Source of the DNA: Chamaecyparis obtusa
Lineage: Eukaryota > Streptophyta > Pinopsida > Cupressales > Cupressaceae
Reading direction: 5' to 3'
Assembly: GCA_027943335.1 (NCBI GenBank)
Contig: BSBK01008408.1
Location: 1-64,000 of the forward strand
Length of the DNA: 64,000 nucleotides
The notes beneath the pieces are model-generated. The model saw nothing but the letters and a program-made list of their open reading frames with translations. It did no database searches and was not told where the DNA came from. Below are positions 46,587 through 60,520 of the stretch, piece after piece (position 1 is the first letter of the stretch; every line of letters begins with the position of its first letter). The translations under genes and the position numbers were made by a program.

Positions 46587-48279
46587 TTTTCTACTACAAT
46601 ACTTTAAAGGGTCTTTTTTATCTCAATTATATTTTCACTGTCTTCTTGTTTTCTATGGCTGGTGAATACCTAATTATCTCCTAAATAGCTTTTAGCAGAT
46701 TCACCCACAGTTCTTGTTTGTTCATTTTTCTCTTAATTATAGTGTTATTTCTTAATGCATGGATGTTTTATCACATTTTGAAAACCAAATCTCTAAACTA
46801 GCTCTTATTTTTAGTTAGGTTTTCCTTAATGGAGGTCCCTATGAATCTTTGAATAATTTGATCAATGGAGTTTGTGGTTCAACTGACTTGTAACTTGTTT
46901 ATATCAGATTCAGGAATAGTAAGAAATAATTGAAAATGAAGATGAATTAGCGAGAGTAAGTACATCAACATTGAATGAAGTAAATGATTCATTCCCTCCC
47001 CCTCACTCTGTAGCCTTCAACAAATCTAATGGTGTTACAAATCAACTGTATGTGGCTATTAGAGAAATTAAGCATCCAACAGAGAAATCCTTTTCACAAC
47101 TTTGTCTCTGTTGTTTATTTTTTAACATAGGAAATAAAAATAATAATCAAACCCTAGCTAAAAATTAGGGCCGAAAAATTACCGTAGCTTTGTTAACGAG
47201 GAAGGTCACTTTAGCAGTCATTCAGATGAGATGCCTCACTCTCACCATGGGGAACACTATTCTTGTAGGGCTCTCCACCTTCATAGCCTTGGTGGGAGAA
47301 CTTTTAGAGGGAGAGTTTGGAGTTTGTTCTATTTCTTCCTTCTCTTCAACTTTCTTCTCTATATTCATGCCATTCATGGTGAAATTTCATTCCACATTTT
47401 CATTGATGGATTCTTCACTAAATCTTGAAGCACTCTTGGAGGAAGAGTCTAAGATTATGTGGATTACTTTAGCCATGGACATAGTGCTGCTGTCAAGAGC
47501 TAAAAGCTGAAGCGAGCTCTATTTCTTTTTTCAATTTGAAGCGGGGAAAACTTGAGCAGAAAGTTTAAGCATGGGAAAACTCCTAGATCTGAAAATTGCA
47601 TTCATATAATAAGAACTAGCTATTGTGCCTTGGTTTAGAATGGGTATGTCGAAGAGGTGTGAAAGGTCAATTTGGGAAAATTTTGGTTTATTATTTGCAA
47701 ACACTTGTATAATACATGAGCTCATGTGTTATGCTATTTAGACAATAATGCTTGTGCAATAAATTCTTAATGGTTGATAGTTTCAAATCAACTATGCGTC
47801 CTTTCAAACATGACCAAAAGAAACTTTTGAATCATGAAATTAAATCTATGTACTTCATTAGGTAGAGGCATCCATGAGACATAAAATCACATTTAGAGTC
47901 ATGTCTCCAAAGTCTTCCTAATGACTAATGTCACTGTCATATAATGTACAAATTGTCTGCTTCTAGTCTTTGGTAATAGTTCACTACCTAACTATTTCCC
48001 TATCTATATTGAGGAAAGTGTCTAAATCTAAAAATCTTTCACATTAAAATATTAAGAATTTTGATAAGGATATATATAGTTAAATCACATATCGAGACAA
48101 CCAAAAAAAGATCATCAATATCTGATGTATCCTTTAGGATGTGTGGTGCACAAAGTTATCTATAACAACTATTGTATACAATCATCTTAATTGTCATATC
48201 ATTTGCATTTTCTTTTATGTTTTGGTTTGGTGTTTACATTAGTTTATATATTTATATTTCATGGTATATTCATACATTC

Positions 48280-48282
<3 letters not shown>
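46587..48282. other. Unassigned DNA right of TRG-A
   Basis: No TE motif. A possible exon-like patch near 46908-46955 (acceptor-like TATATCAG, donor-like AGA/GTAAGTAC) contains two stops. The frame at 47190-47510 (106 codons) has no recognisable domain. Before TRG-A inserted, this joined 35066. Confidence 0.45.

Positions 48283-48315
<33 letters not shown>
48283..48315. repeat. (TG)n microsatellite
   Basis: Uninterrupted TG dinucleotides; a short (AC)n run at about 48334-48343 could pair with it. Confidence 0.95.
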
Positions 48316-48317
<2 letters not shown>

Positions 48318-48378
48318 CTTTTTGTTCTATTTTACACACACACTTATAAAAAATGAATAAAAACATAAAACAAATTCA

Positions 48379-49630
<1,252 letters not shown>

Positions 49631-49632
49631 AT

Positions 49633-49644
49633 TGGTATTAGAGC
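49633..49644 (+). other. Primer binding site of X1
   Basis: TGGTATTAGAGC: initiator-Met type with one C-to-T change, also found in X2. Confidence 0.9.
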
Positions 49645-49701
49645 TTAGTTACTCGGAAAAGAATCATTCAAGGAAAGCCTAGCAGCTTGAGTAAGATCTC
49701 T

Positions 49702-50985
49702 ATGGATATGGATCATATACAAAATAATCTTGAAGAAGCTCTTGAATAGATTGATTTGCTTACTGAAGAAAGAGATACTCTGAAAGGAAAATATGATGAT
49801 GCAAAGAACCTCATTGAGAAACTAAAAAATAAATTGGAAGATCTAAAATCTGAAAAGGAATCCAAAATTCACATTGAAGATTGTGATGACAACTTAGAAA
49901 AATAAAATGAGATCCTTAAACACTAGCTGAAGATAGAAAATCTGAAGCTAAGTCTGAAAGATGGAAATGGAAATAATGAAGCAAATCTGAAATCTGAGAA
50001 TGAAAATCTTAAGCTTGAAAATGAAGGGCTAAAATATAAACTTGGTAAAGTAACATCTGAACTTGAGAAAGTCAATTTGTAGTATGCTAAACTTGAGAAA
50101 TACAATACAATTGTGAAAGGAGAACTGACTCAACCTAAGTAGCAACTTGAAAGATTATATTCAACCAGTGAGAAGATTGATAAACAAATATATTATCAAA
50201 AAACATTCTATGATAATACTGGTCTTGGATTCAACGCTTTTAAAGCAAATGAAGAAAGCAAGGAACTAGATCTAAAAATATCTGAAAGTATAGATGAGAA
50301 GAAGTTTGATGAGATTAACAAATCTGAAGATACACCTAAAGAAGAAGAACCACCTAAGAAAGAGGAATCAGCTAAAGGTATGCAAAGAGAATTCAAAGGT
50401 AGATGTTTTGCTTGTAATATTGTTGGTCATATGAAGAGAGATTGCATAGGTAAGCAATTTAAACCTCTTAATGGTTATTGTTATAATTGTCATGGTTTTG
50501 GACATACAACTATTGAATGCAGAAAACCTAAATTTGTTGAGAATAACAATAGTAGTGGAATGTTTAGAAATACTAACCATGTAGATAAGAAACCTACTGA
50601 AGATATGAATAGAAGAAATGTAGTCTGTTACAAATGCAACAAGGTTGGACACATTGCTAGAAATTGTAGATCATAGATCAATCAGCCTGGACCAAGATAT
50701 GGAAACAATGAAATTGTTTGTCAAATATGTAACAAGATTGGACATGCAACAAGGTTTTGTAGAATGAACAATAGAGTTTTTCATAACAATCCTAACCCTA
50801 GAAGTTATGTAAGAAGAAATGAAGATGCAAGCAAAAGTCAGAAAGGATGTTGTAGTAACTCAGATGAAGTGAAGTTTGTTAAAATCACAGATCAAGGAGA
50901 CATATTCAACATTGAAGGTAGTAAAAAAGGTGAAGTATTAAATGGTAAGAATGAATATTTACCTAACCCATCTCAAAGTACTTAA
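49702..50985 (+). pseudogene. X1 ORF1: coiled-coil, four-zinc-knuckle gag-like protein
   Basis: A single frame of 428 codons from ATG 49702 (MDMDHIQNNLEEALE). Residues 1 to about 150 are charged Leu/Glu/Lys heptads, a long coiled coil. A conserved-looking YDNTGLGFNAFKANEE follows, then an acidic/Lys linker. Four intact CX2CX4HX4C zinc knuckles come next (CFACNIVGHMKRDC at 50404, CYNCHGFGHTTIEC at 50479, CYKCNKVGHIARNC near 50626, CQICNKIGHATRFC near 50719). The internal stops are mostly TAG, with no frameshift. It likely binds element RNA and assembles particles, but no UBN2 capsid domain is evident. Confidence 0.85.
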
Positions 50986-51152
50986 TTCATGAAAATTATA
51001 GTAGAATAGGAACTTAGATTAGTGTAGAATTTGATATATGATGAATTGAGTCTTGCACAAATAATGCGATGTATTATATGATGTTCTAATGCTATAGTTA
51101 AGAGCACAAAGAAAAATATTATGTTTTGTGGGATTGTGAAAAGTTTTAAGTT

Positions 51153-54100
51153 TTGCAGGTTAACAAAATTGGCTTTTTGGAAGAAGCGGAAAAAGAATTG
51201 AATGCGATGTCAGATCTAAGTGAGATTGAAATAATAAAAGGTCACAAATGGTGTTATTTGATCATCAAAGTGAATACAAGTGTTAAGGAGATCAAAGAGC
51301 AGTCATTGGAAGCATTTTGCAAGGATTTGGTGAAGAATTTTGTGTCGAATCTACGCAAGCCCTAAATCATGGAATCAAGGTATTTTACTTGGAAGATCTT
51401 TAAATTAGTTAAGGAATTAGAGGAAATCATGGATATTTATTTGATTCACAATGTCAGAGATAAGAATAGACCTAAAATGAAAAGGGAACTAGTAGAACCC
51501 TTGGAAGATGATCCTAGGTTAGCGTTATCATCTGTACCAGATGAAGTTTTACATATAGAGAATCTTAGAAGTTATTTGGGATGTAAAATAGAGACTATCA
51601 GCGATAGTGACTTCACAAAGGAATATCAGAAGATCTATAATCAGGACATGTCATTGAAAGTAGGGTTTTGGCATTTGAAAGATAATGAGATCATTAAGTA
51701 TTCTTTGCAATATGAATTTGATAATGAAGAATGTACCAAGATAAACCTAAGCAGAATTCATAATGGAAAGTTTTGGTTAGATGATAGAGTGAAAGATATT
51801 ACAGCTGACTTAATCAATGAGGTAACTAGACTATCTAAAACTGGAGCCATTCCTTTGAATTAGAAAAACATGAGGCAAATAGTCATAGACAACACAAATT
51901 CATCCTACAATGGCAGAGGAATAGTACTCAGCAAGATAAAGCAAGATGATGTTAGATACTTGTGTAAGATCCTAACAACTAAGCTTTGTGCTAACTCGAG
52001 AGAGGATGACATGGCATCTAGAATGATACATGTGGCTTATTTGATGTGTGTGGATAAAGTACAAGTTGACATGTGTGAGATTTTGAGAATACAGTTGTTT
52101 GAGAATTTGGAAAAGATAAAGAAGACTAAGTATTCAAAGTTTAGATTCTCATCTTTAATCACTTATATGTTCTTTCATTTATTGAGAAGATTTCCATTCA
52201 CCATTGGAAATGACTGGAATGATGGCCAAACTACAATGGAATGGATTAACCAAGTGTATAGGAGGCATGTTATTGATAAAGTAAATGAAATTGGACAGTT
52301 GGTAATTAAATCATTTCAGAATTTCATGTCTAGCAGATCAAAGATCCCATAGTCTCTTGTGGAAAAGTATAAAAATGAGATATATTTCATGGTTGATACT
52401 AACTTTACTTACATTGAAGTAGTAGAACCTAGAACAGAGTTCATAGATCCTCTTGGCTATGAGATATCTGAGATTGAGACAAAAGAATATGTGAATAGAT
52501 TACTTAAGTGCAAGATGGATACTCACTATAATAGGTTTGGAACCTTTGAGGAGAACTTCAACTCTGCAAAGACCATCCTTAAAGAGAAGCAGTCAAAGAA
52601 AAGATTTGAGAGTACAATTAAGAAAATTCTAAAAGATACAAGGGTGACTGAGCATGAGTTCTTTGTAGCCAAGAAAATAGCAGCAGTAGTTAGAGATATT
52701 GGACAAAAAGAAGTTTTGTTTGTTCCACCTCTATCATCAATTGCAGCACAACAAGGGGACACACTAGTTAAGGTGAAAGTGGAAGAAACAGAGAAGGATC
52801 AAGAAGCAATAATATCCACTAGATCAACCTCCTCCACACCTAGCAAAAGAATAAAAGAGATTGCTACTCGACCGAATGAGAGGCAAAAGACATTGGTGCC
52901 ACTAGTTCAAAGGAAAGTTGCAGAAATCAAAGATGATGAAAGCACTCCTATTAAGAAGAAAACTTGGAAACCTAGAGTTGAAAAGGTTAATGAATAGATT
53001 ATTCAAGATTGAGACTTTACAAAGATGAACAAATATTATGATCTCTATGATTATGCAGAAAGACTGAATCTAGAAAATGCAGTGGTGAAGCATATGATTT
53101 TATCTGATAAGAAATTTGATACAATTCAGGGTAAGATACCTGATGACTTGTACAAGAAACTTGTAAATAGAAAGAAGAGTGCATCAGAATAAGATATAGC
53201 TATTAGAGAAAAGCTTGTAAGAAAAATTTGTGTTGTGAGAGATGCAGTCCACTTCAATAAAATTATGAAGGATCTAAGCACCCACCTAACAACCAAGAAG
53301 AGAACTATTCAGATTATGGGAGGCAGATATGAAGAAGTTAACACAAAAATAGAGCAAGCGATCACTAAGGTTATGGAAAAGAATGCTGGAGAATCATTAG
53401 TTGTAATAGAATCTAAAGATCAAGTAGAAGAAGTAGAACAAGAGGACATTCCCTCTCTACCAGCCATAAATATTGAGGATGAAGTAATGAATGTTGAAGG
53501 AACTAAGATCACCTTGGATAGTGATGATAACTTATTCAAGAATCTTGAAAACATTGTTGATAATTTGTCTTCTGAAGAGTAGGATAGTACTAAAGGAGAA
53601 GAGAAGATAGAAACCAAAATTGTAGAGCCTAAAGTGGTAGAGAAACAAGTACCTGTTACCACTCAAGAAGAAATCAGTCTTACACCAAAGACTAGCAAGA
53701 AAACTCAGATTGGTTCTATGATTGAGAATTTGGGAAAGGAAGTAAATGATGATGATCAGATGGAATTGGTCACATCTTTGAACAAGATCATTAGAAAGAA
53801 CAAGAAATTAAAGAGCCTTGAAGGATACATGAAGGAGCTTACTAAGAAGTTACAAGGCATTATTACTACACAAATTGCAGAAGATGACCCTCTGATAAGA
53901 GCAAAGAAAGTAATGAATACTTTTGATGATGAGTTTACAAATCTATCTGATATAGAAAAGATGAAATCTCAAGTAGCTTATGAGGTCAAAACACTTTTGG
54001 AAATTAGTCAAAATATCAGGAATGATATCAATAACCTTGATATCTATATAAAGGACTTGAGAAATAATTTAGAAAGAGGAAAATCCTTGTACATCCGGTG

Positions 54101-54350
54101 TACAAAATCAGAGAACTTGGTAGCAGAGGAAGTTTGAAACATGAAGATGAAGGAAGTAGAAATTCAGAATGAGATAAAACTTCTTTCAAGCCCCAATGTG
54201 AAGATATTTGATATTGAGAAGAAAATTCACAAGATTTATGATGAAATAAGAGTTTTGCAAGATCACAGGGATAGGAAGTTGAAGAGATTCACTCTTTTAA
54301 GAGAGCACATTTCTATAAACTTGAGCACTATTGAAGGGAAACTGGAATAA
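51153..54350 (+). pseudogene. X1 ORF2: about 1,066-codon frame of unknown function
   Basis: One frame runs 3.2 kb without a frameshift, broken by eight stops (51363, 51861, 52350, 52995, 53010, 53190, 53580, 54135). A TTTGCAG just before it could be a splice acceptor; in-frame ATGs are at 51207 and 51369. The N-terminal third contains VLHIENLRSYLGCKI, shared with X2. At about 51940-52220 a helical region (MIHVAYLMCVDKVQVDM, then SSLITYMFFHLLRRFPF) recalls plant 'putative transposon protein' domains, a weak impression. The C-terminal half is Lys/Glu-rich, coiled-coil-like (SLNKIIRKNKKLKSLEGYM). No protease, RT, integrase, signal peptide or clear membrane segment is seen. Confidence 0.75.
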
Positions 54351-54789
54351 TGTCTTTCATCAAGACATCTTTTCAGAAGTTTAGTTATGAAAATCTCCAA
54401 GCATGTGAGATTGCATTTTATGGATTGTGCACACTACTTAGTGTAGAAGATTCCATTAAGAAATCATGGGAGAAAGAGTTAGAGGCTATGATGATCAATT
54501 TTGTAGATTGTGTTGCAAGCTGACTGGCTTTGCAATATTGAATTAAGGTATAACTTTTTGTGAACACGGTTTTGTAACCCACCTTACCTTTTTTTGTCAT
54601 TATTGTCAAAGGGAGAGAGATATATAGAAGAAAATTGATAAGTATACATACTCTTAGGGTGAGTATAATATATAGAGAGGATTTATGAAGTCATAAGGAT
54701 AGTATATATATATTTTGTATTATGGCCACAATTTTGAATTTTTGGAGTCTAAGACTTAGCTAATTTTCCCATATGTTGCAACCAATGAC

Positions 54790-54801
54790 AAAGGGGGAGA
54801 T
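54790..54801 (+). other. Polypurine tract of X1
   Basis: AAAGGGGGAGAT directly before the 3' LTR start TGTTGGAAAT; typical of copia elements. Confidence 0.9.
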
Positions 54802-55719
54802 TGTTGGAAATTTGGCTGAGTTGGTTACATAGATGTTTTCATTATGGAAACATATGATCTACATGAAGATCACACAAGTTAGAGAGCTAGTATGTCAAAG
54901 CTCAATGCAAATTGTCTAAGTATGAGATAGTGTGCTTTTACCAGTGAGCCTGAAGACAATTTTGATTACGATGTTGATTGGAGTAAGTTCAGTTCTTGTG
55001 CACTTGAACAAAGACTCTATGGTGACTATTGAAGACTCACCTCAGAGCGTAAGTCAGTATGACATGTATGAAATAAGTTATGATAGTTTTACTAAAGACA
55101 GAGTTAAGCTGACAGGAAAGAATTTGAAGACATAACAGATAAAGAGTTTAGGGATTATTTTGTTTATCAAAATAATCACTTAACAATATAAAGGGATGAC
55201 ATCCTATATTTTAACCCTTAGATAAAGATATTTTGTAATATGATAGCTGACTAGAAAGTTATTAATCTTAATAACTTGTATAAAGATATGTAAAAATGTA
55301 ATGTAAAAGTGAAGAAATGTAGAGTAATGAACATGAGAATCTAATAGAAAAAGTGAAGTGTAGCGAAGAGATATTGATACAAGCAGTATAAGGTTATGTA
55401 CCTTGAAATATTTTTGTAATCAGTGAATATTGTATATTACTTGTTTGGGCAGTGAGCTCATCTGGTAATCACATTTTGTACTGCCAACTCCTAACAAGGT
55501 TGAGGTTTCTAACAAGGCCTATAGTCCCTTAATTAGGATTGAGACACTATATGCATCTAATGGACTCCTAACAGGGTCAACATCCTTAATAGGATAATTT
55601 TGATTAGTGGATCTTTGTGGGTACCATTCCCACCGGGGTTTTCCCTTGGCCAGGGTTTCCTCAAGAACAAATAATGTGTTATGAGTTCTTTAGTTTTATT
55701 GTTATGCATGTTGTTTAGC
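54802..55719 (+). repeat. 3' LTR of X1, interrupted by Gypsy-A2
   Basis: Aligns with 48596 onward up to ATGCATGTTSTTTAGC, where Gypsy-A2 begins. The matching 5' LTR continues for about 120 bp more; that remainder lies right of the window. Confidence 0.93.
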
Positions 55720-56581
55720 TGATGCAGGAGCATCCTGGGTGTAAGAGAAATCTTGCATCACCCAAAAATATTTTTATTTGTTTTACAATAAGGGCTATCT
55801 TGTGCAGAGATGCTATTTAAGGAAACTTACTATTTTTCATAAGTTGGTCATATGATCTTGGAATGTTTTGATTTCATAGGAGGAGGTTCATTTTGGTTGT
55901 ATCAGCCTGCCAGTAAAGTTTCATTGCCGGATCAAGTCTAGTTTTGAAGATATTGAAAATTTTCAGTATTGAAAAGAGGGTACAAAAGCTTTGAACTCAA
56001 TTTTGAAGGCTTTAGAGGCCCCAGATTAGGTTGAAACTTCGATTGAATGAAGCTTTCTTGATTCATGCATTGTAGAGAGCTTCATGCCCTTTCTGAAATG
56101 GGGTCATTATAGTCAATCAAGTCAACGAGTGATGACTTATGGTCTTCGAAAGTTGGGCCACCTGAAATGGAAGAAAATAAATTTTCTTCAAAATTTATGT
56201 TTGGGTTTCAAAATTTATTTTACGTAGACTATGACGTAATAAAATTAAAAATAAAATAAATCTAAGTTTGGTCGGCCTTATTGGCTAAAATTATGGAACC
56301 TTCACAAGAGGTAGAAAATTGCCTATATAAGGAAGGTTGTAGTGTTGTCTTAGGTAGTTTTGGGAAAAATTTTGGGTAGTACATCTAGGTATTGATTCAA
56401 GGCTTTTTCCTACAGAATATTGTAAGGGAATGCCCATGTGGCTTTGCATATTGTAATTCTTAAAGTTTGTAGTTCCACATTTTTGGAGATAATAAGAAGC
56501 CCATTTTCTGTTCTTGCATATTGTTGTTGTTTCTCTTTTTCTATTATGTGTTTATGGTATTAAGGGGAGCACCCTTCATCA
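55720..56581 (+). repeat. 5' LTR of Gypsy-A2
   Basis: Starts TGATGCAGGAGCATCC and ends ACCCTTCATCA, 862 bp. TATATAA at 56324-56330. The primer site after it is degraded (TGGTATTGGAGA). Confidence 0.95.
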
Positions 56582-56740
56582 AGTGGTATTGGAGAAGGAG
56601 TTCTTGAGTGTGTAAACAGATCACCGATTGTGAGGCAGTTTGCACCAGGACCCTGAGTTATAGTTTCTGTATAAACAAATCACTGACTATGAGGCAATTT
56701 GCACCAGGACTGTGGTTAGGGTTTTAGTGCACATCACAAA

Positions 56741-57823
56741 AATGCCTCCATGAGGGGAATGTGGCAGAAGAGCTACTATTGTAACACCTGAGGTTAGAGC
56801 ACTCCAGAAACAAGTGCGAGCATTGCAAGAAGAGATTCACAGAGGAATGAATCTTAATGTTAGAAACGAAAGCGAGGATGAAGCTGAAGAAGAAGATTAA
56901 GAAGGAGAAGTCAAAATTGTGAACCAAGAGAAAGAAAGACTTTTTTGGGCCATTTCCAAGATTGGGAAAATACCAAAGATTGAGGTTCTTGCATTTTCAG
57001 GAAATCTTAACCTAGAGGAGTTGATTGACTGGATTAATGAATGTGAAGAATATTTTGAGTATGAAGATATTGAGGATCTTGATAGGGTCAAATTTGTGAA
57101 GGCTAGACTGAAAGGTCATGCAAAGATTTGGTGGCAAGAGATTCAATTGGAGAAAAATAGAAGAGGGAAAGATAAAATCACAAGATGGGATCAAATGGTG
57201 GATAAATTGAAGTGGTAGTTCATTCTTGTTGATTATGAGCCTGACCTACTAAAGAAGATGCAAAGTTTGAAGTAAGAAGGAAGATCTGTTTAGGAGTATA
57301 TAGAGGAGCTCTATCAAATCCTCATCAGAACAGGCCATGTGGAAGCTGATAAGGAGAAAGTTACTTGTTACCTTAATGGGTTGAGGTTGAGTATTCAAGA
57401 GGAATTAAATTTGGTTCAAATGAAAAATATTAAAGAGGCATACTAGTTTTCCCTAAAAGTAGAGGAAAAGCTAAACAAGAAGTTTGAGAATAGACAAAAA
57501 GGAAGAGGTTACGGTGGATGATGTAGTCAACGGTTATATGGAGGCCAAAATGAAGATTCAAAAAATAAGGATGAGGCTAGTAGCAGTCAAAATCTAAGAG
57601 GAAACAATTCCAATCACTTCCAAGATCAGAATAATAGAGATCAGAGGGGAAGAGGAAGAGGACAAGGATCTAGAAGAGGAGGCTTCCGTGGAACATGTTT
57701 TCACTATAGAGAAGAAGATCATAGGGCATTTGAATGTCCTCAACACCAAGGAAGGACAAATAGGAGGAATGAAGGCTAGGCCAGAGTTGCACTAGGTGTA
57801 AGTGTGAGGGTAAATGTTGTGAT
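56741..57823 (+). pseudogene. Gypsy-A2 gag, with internal deletion
   Basis: Same gag as Gypsy-A1 (EELIDWINECEEYFEYED, KGHAKIWWQEIQ, an Arg/Gly linker), with several stops and the zinc knuckle altered (CFHYREEDHRAFEC). Near 57795 it lacks 124 bp present in Gypsy-A1 (6681-6804). The join is at TTGCA, and the reading frame shifts accordingly. Confidence 0.92.
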
Positions 57824-59670
57824 GTGATTATTGATAGTGGATGCACTAACAGTTTGGTGTCAGAAGAGATGGTAACAAATTTGAAGCTCAAGAGACAAAA
57901 AAACCCACATCCATATCAGATTGTCTGGGTAAAGGATGACCACAAGGTCATGGTCAGTGAACAGTGCCTAGTAAAGTTCAAGATTTGCAAGTACCATTTT
58001 GAGGTACTATGTGATATCATACCTATGGATGCATGTCACATGCTATTGGGTAGCCCGTGGAAGTTTGATAGATGTGTTGTACATGATGGTAATGTGAATA
58101 CCTATTCCCTGACAAAAGATGGAGTGCGACATAAGCTAAAGCCATTGAAGGAGACTGAAGAAAAGGTATGTGGTAGTGCAAGAATAAATTTTGTTCATGG
58201 AAGAAAATTCCTGGATGGTATGAGGCATGAGCATGTGTGTTTTTCTTTAATTCCAAAAGATGGTAAATAGGAAGTAGAGGATGTACCTGTAGAGGTTATA
58301 GATTTGTTGAATGAGTTTCAGGATATTATATCTCATAATGTACCTAATGGATTACCACCGGTAAGGAAGATTAGTCATTGGATGGATTTGATTCCAAGAG
58401 CCATTTTTCCAAACAAAGTAGCATACAGAATGACACCAGTAGAAAGTGAAGAGTTGAATAGACAAGTACATGAGTTATTATAGAAGGGGTTGATTCGAGA
58501 GAGTCTGAGTCCCTGTGTTGTACAAGTGGTATTAGGACCAAATAAGAATGGAGAATGGATGATGTGTATAGATTCTACAGCAATAAACAAGATCACAATC
58601 AAGTACCGGTTTCCATTTCCACGAATGGATGATATTATGGATTGTTTGAGTGGAGCTATGTATTTTTCAAAGATAGATTTGAAGAGTGGATATCACTAGA
58701 TTTGGATTAGAGAAGGAGATGAATGGAAGACTACCTTCAAGAAAAAGGAGGGAGTGTATGAGTGGTTAGTCATGCCTTTTGGGCTAACCAATGCACCGAG
58801 CACTTTCATGCGGCTAATGAACAAGGTTCTAAAATAATTTCTGGGTAAGTTTGCCATTGTTTACCTAGATGATATTTTGATCTTTAGCAAGAAATTGGAG
58901 GAACATATGATGCATATTTGTATGGTGTTTGAGAAGTTAAGAGATGAGAAGTTGTTGATTAATTTGAAGAAGTGCAGTTTTGTGAAGGAGTTAGTGTATT
59001 TGGGATTTGTAGTTTTAGCAGAAGGTCTAAAAATGGACCCAAAGAAAGTGTAGGCTATCCTTGAATGGCCTACTCCAAGGAGTGCTACTGAGGTAATGTA
59101 TTTTCATGGTTTGGCTAGCTTTTATAGAAAGTTTATCAAAAATTTTAGTAGTATTTGTGGACCCTTGACTGAAACAATGAGAGGGGATAGAAAAGAATTC
59201 AAGTGGACTAATGGGGCAGATAAGAGTTTTAAACTATTGAAACAAAAGGTTATAGAAAAACCTATTTTAGTATTTCCTAATTTTAATAAGGTGTTTCAAG
59301 TAGATTGTGATGCTAGTGGTACTACAATAGGAGTTGTTATGAGCCAAGAAGGTAAACCTATTGCTTATTTCAGTGAGATGTTAAATGATGCCAAGAGGAA
59401 ATATTTTGTTTATGATCAGGAATTTTATGTTATAGTTCAGGCATTGAAGAATTGGAGACACTATCTACTTCCTAAGGAGTTTTTTTTGTATACTGATCAT
59501 CAAGCTTTGTAATATTTGAATAGTCAAGGAAAGTTGAATCAAAGGCATTTGAAATGGGTTGAGTTTTTGCAGAGTTATACATTTGTTTTGAAACACAGAA
59601 GTGGAAAGTCTAATAGAGTTGTAAATGTGCTTAACAAAAGGAAACTATTGCTGATAGAGATGTAGATTGA
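57824..59670 (+). pseudogene. Gypsy-A2 protease, RT and RNase H
   Basis: The frame after the deletion shows the protease (IIDSGCTNSLVS), RT ([42 protein letters not shown]) and RNase H (DCDASGTTIGVVMSQEGKP). Stops at 58268, 58481, 58697, 59051 and 59510 break it. Several are TAG or TAA where Gypsy-A1 keeps CAG or CAA. Confidence 0.93.
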
Positions 59671-60520
59671 GGTGGTTGGGTTCAAGGAACTCAAGAAGGT
59701 GTATCCAGAGGATCTTGATTTTGGTGAAGCTTGGAAAGATTGTAAAGAGCCTGTTACTCTAGATAGAATGAAGTGGCTGGATTTCATCATTCAGGATGAT
59801 ATGCTATTTAGAGGGAGTTAGTTATGCATTTCAAGAAGTTATATGAGGGAGAATCTCATCAAGGAGAAGCATAGCGGAGGATTAGCTGGACATTTTGGTT
59901 GAGATAAAACCCTTACTTTGGTTAGTGAGAATTATTATTGGCCACAGTTGCAGCAAGATGTCAAGAAGTTTGTAAAGAGTTGCAGTGTATGTCAGATGGT
60001 GAAAGGAGTGAAGCAAAATATAGGGTTGTATCAGCCATTATTGGTACTAGAGAAGCCTTGGGAGGATATCCATATGGGCTTTGTTCTCAGTTTACCGAGG
60101 ACATAGCGGGGACATGATTCAATTTTTTGTGGTGGTTGATAGATTTTAAAAGATGACATAGTTTCTTCCCTGTAAAAAGACTAATGATGTTGTTCATGTA
60201 GCAGAATTATTTTTTAGAGAAGTAGTGAGACTACATGGTTTGTCAAAGACCATAGTTTCAAATAGGGACACTAAGTTCATTGGATATTTCTGGTGTACAT
60301 TGTGGAAGAAGTTGAAGATGGATTTGAAGTTCAGTTCATTACATCATCCATAGACTGATGGATAGACAGAGGTGGTGAATAGGAGTTTGGGGAATTTTAT
60401 AAGATGTTTATTTGGAGATAAGCCAATAGGATGGGATTTGATTTTACCATAGGTAGAATTTGCATACAATACCTCTGTCAACAGGAGCACTAGTAAATCA
60501 TAATTCCAAATTTTATATGG
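59671..60520 (+). pseudogene. Gypsy-A2 integrase, N-terminal part
   Basis: Zinc region ([24 protein letters not shown]) and core up to the motif preceding GPY/F. Stops and a frameshift near 60120. Cut by the X2 LTR at 60521. Confidence 0.9.

Larger units (their letters stand above)
55720..60520 (+). mobile_element. Gypsy-A2, second member of the Gypsy-A family, interrupted by X2
   Basis: Same LTR, gag and pol as Gypsy-A1, with many nucleotide differences and more decay. Present are the 5' LTR (862 bp), gag, protease, RT, RNase H and part of integrase, up to 60520. There the X2 LTR starts; the rest must lie beyond the window. It sits in the X1 3' LTR. Confidence 0.95.

Noticed and set aside
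47190..47510. 106-codon frame with hydrophobic stretches
   Set aside because: No family signature, no coding support; overlapping frame of similar size.
51153..54350. X1 ORF2 as an envelope-like protein
   Set aside because: No signal peptide, membrane anchor or cleavage-like features seen; mostly charged and helical.
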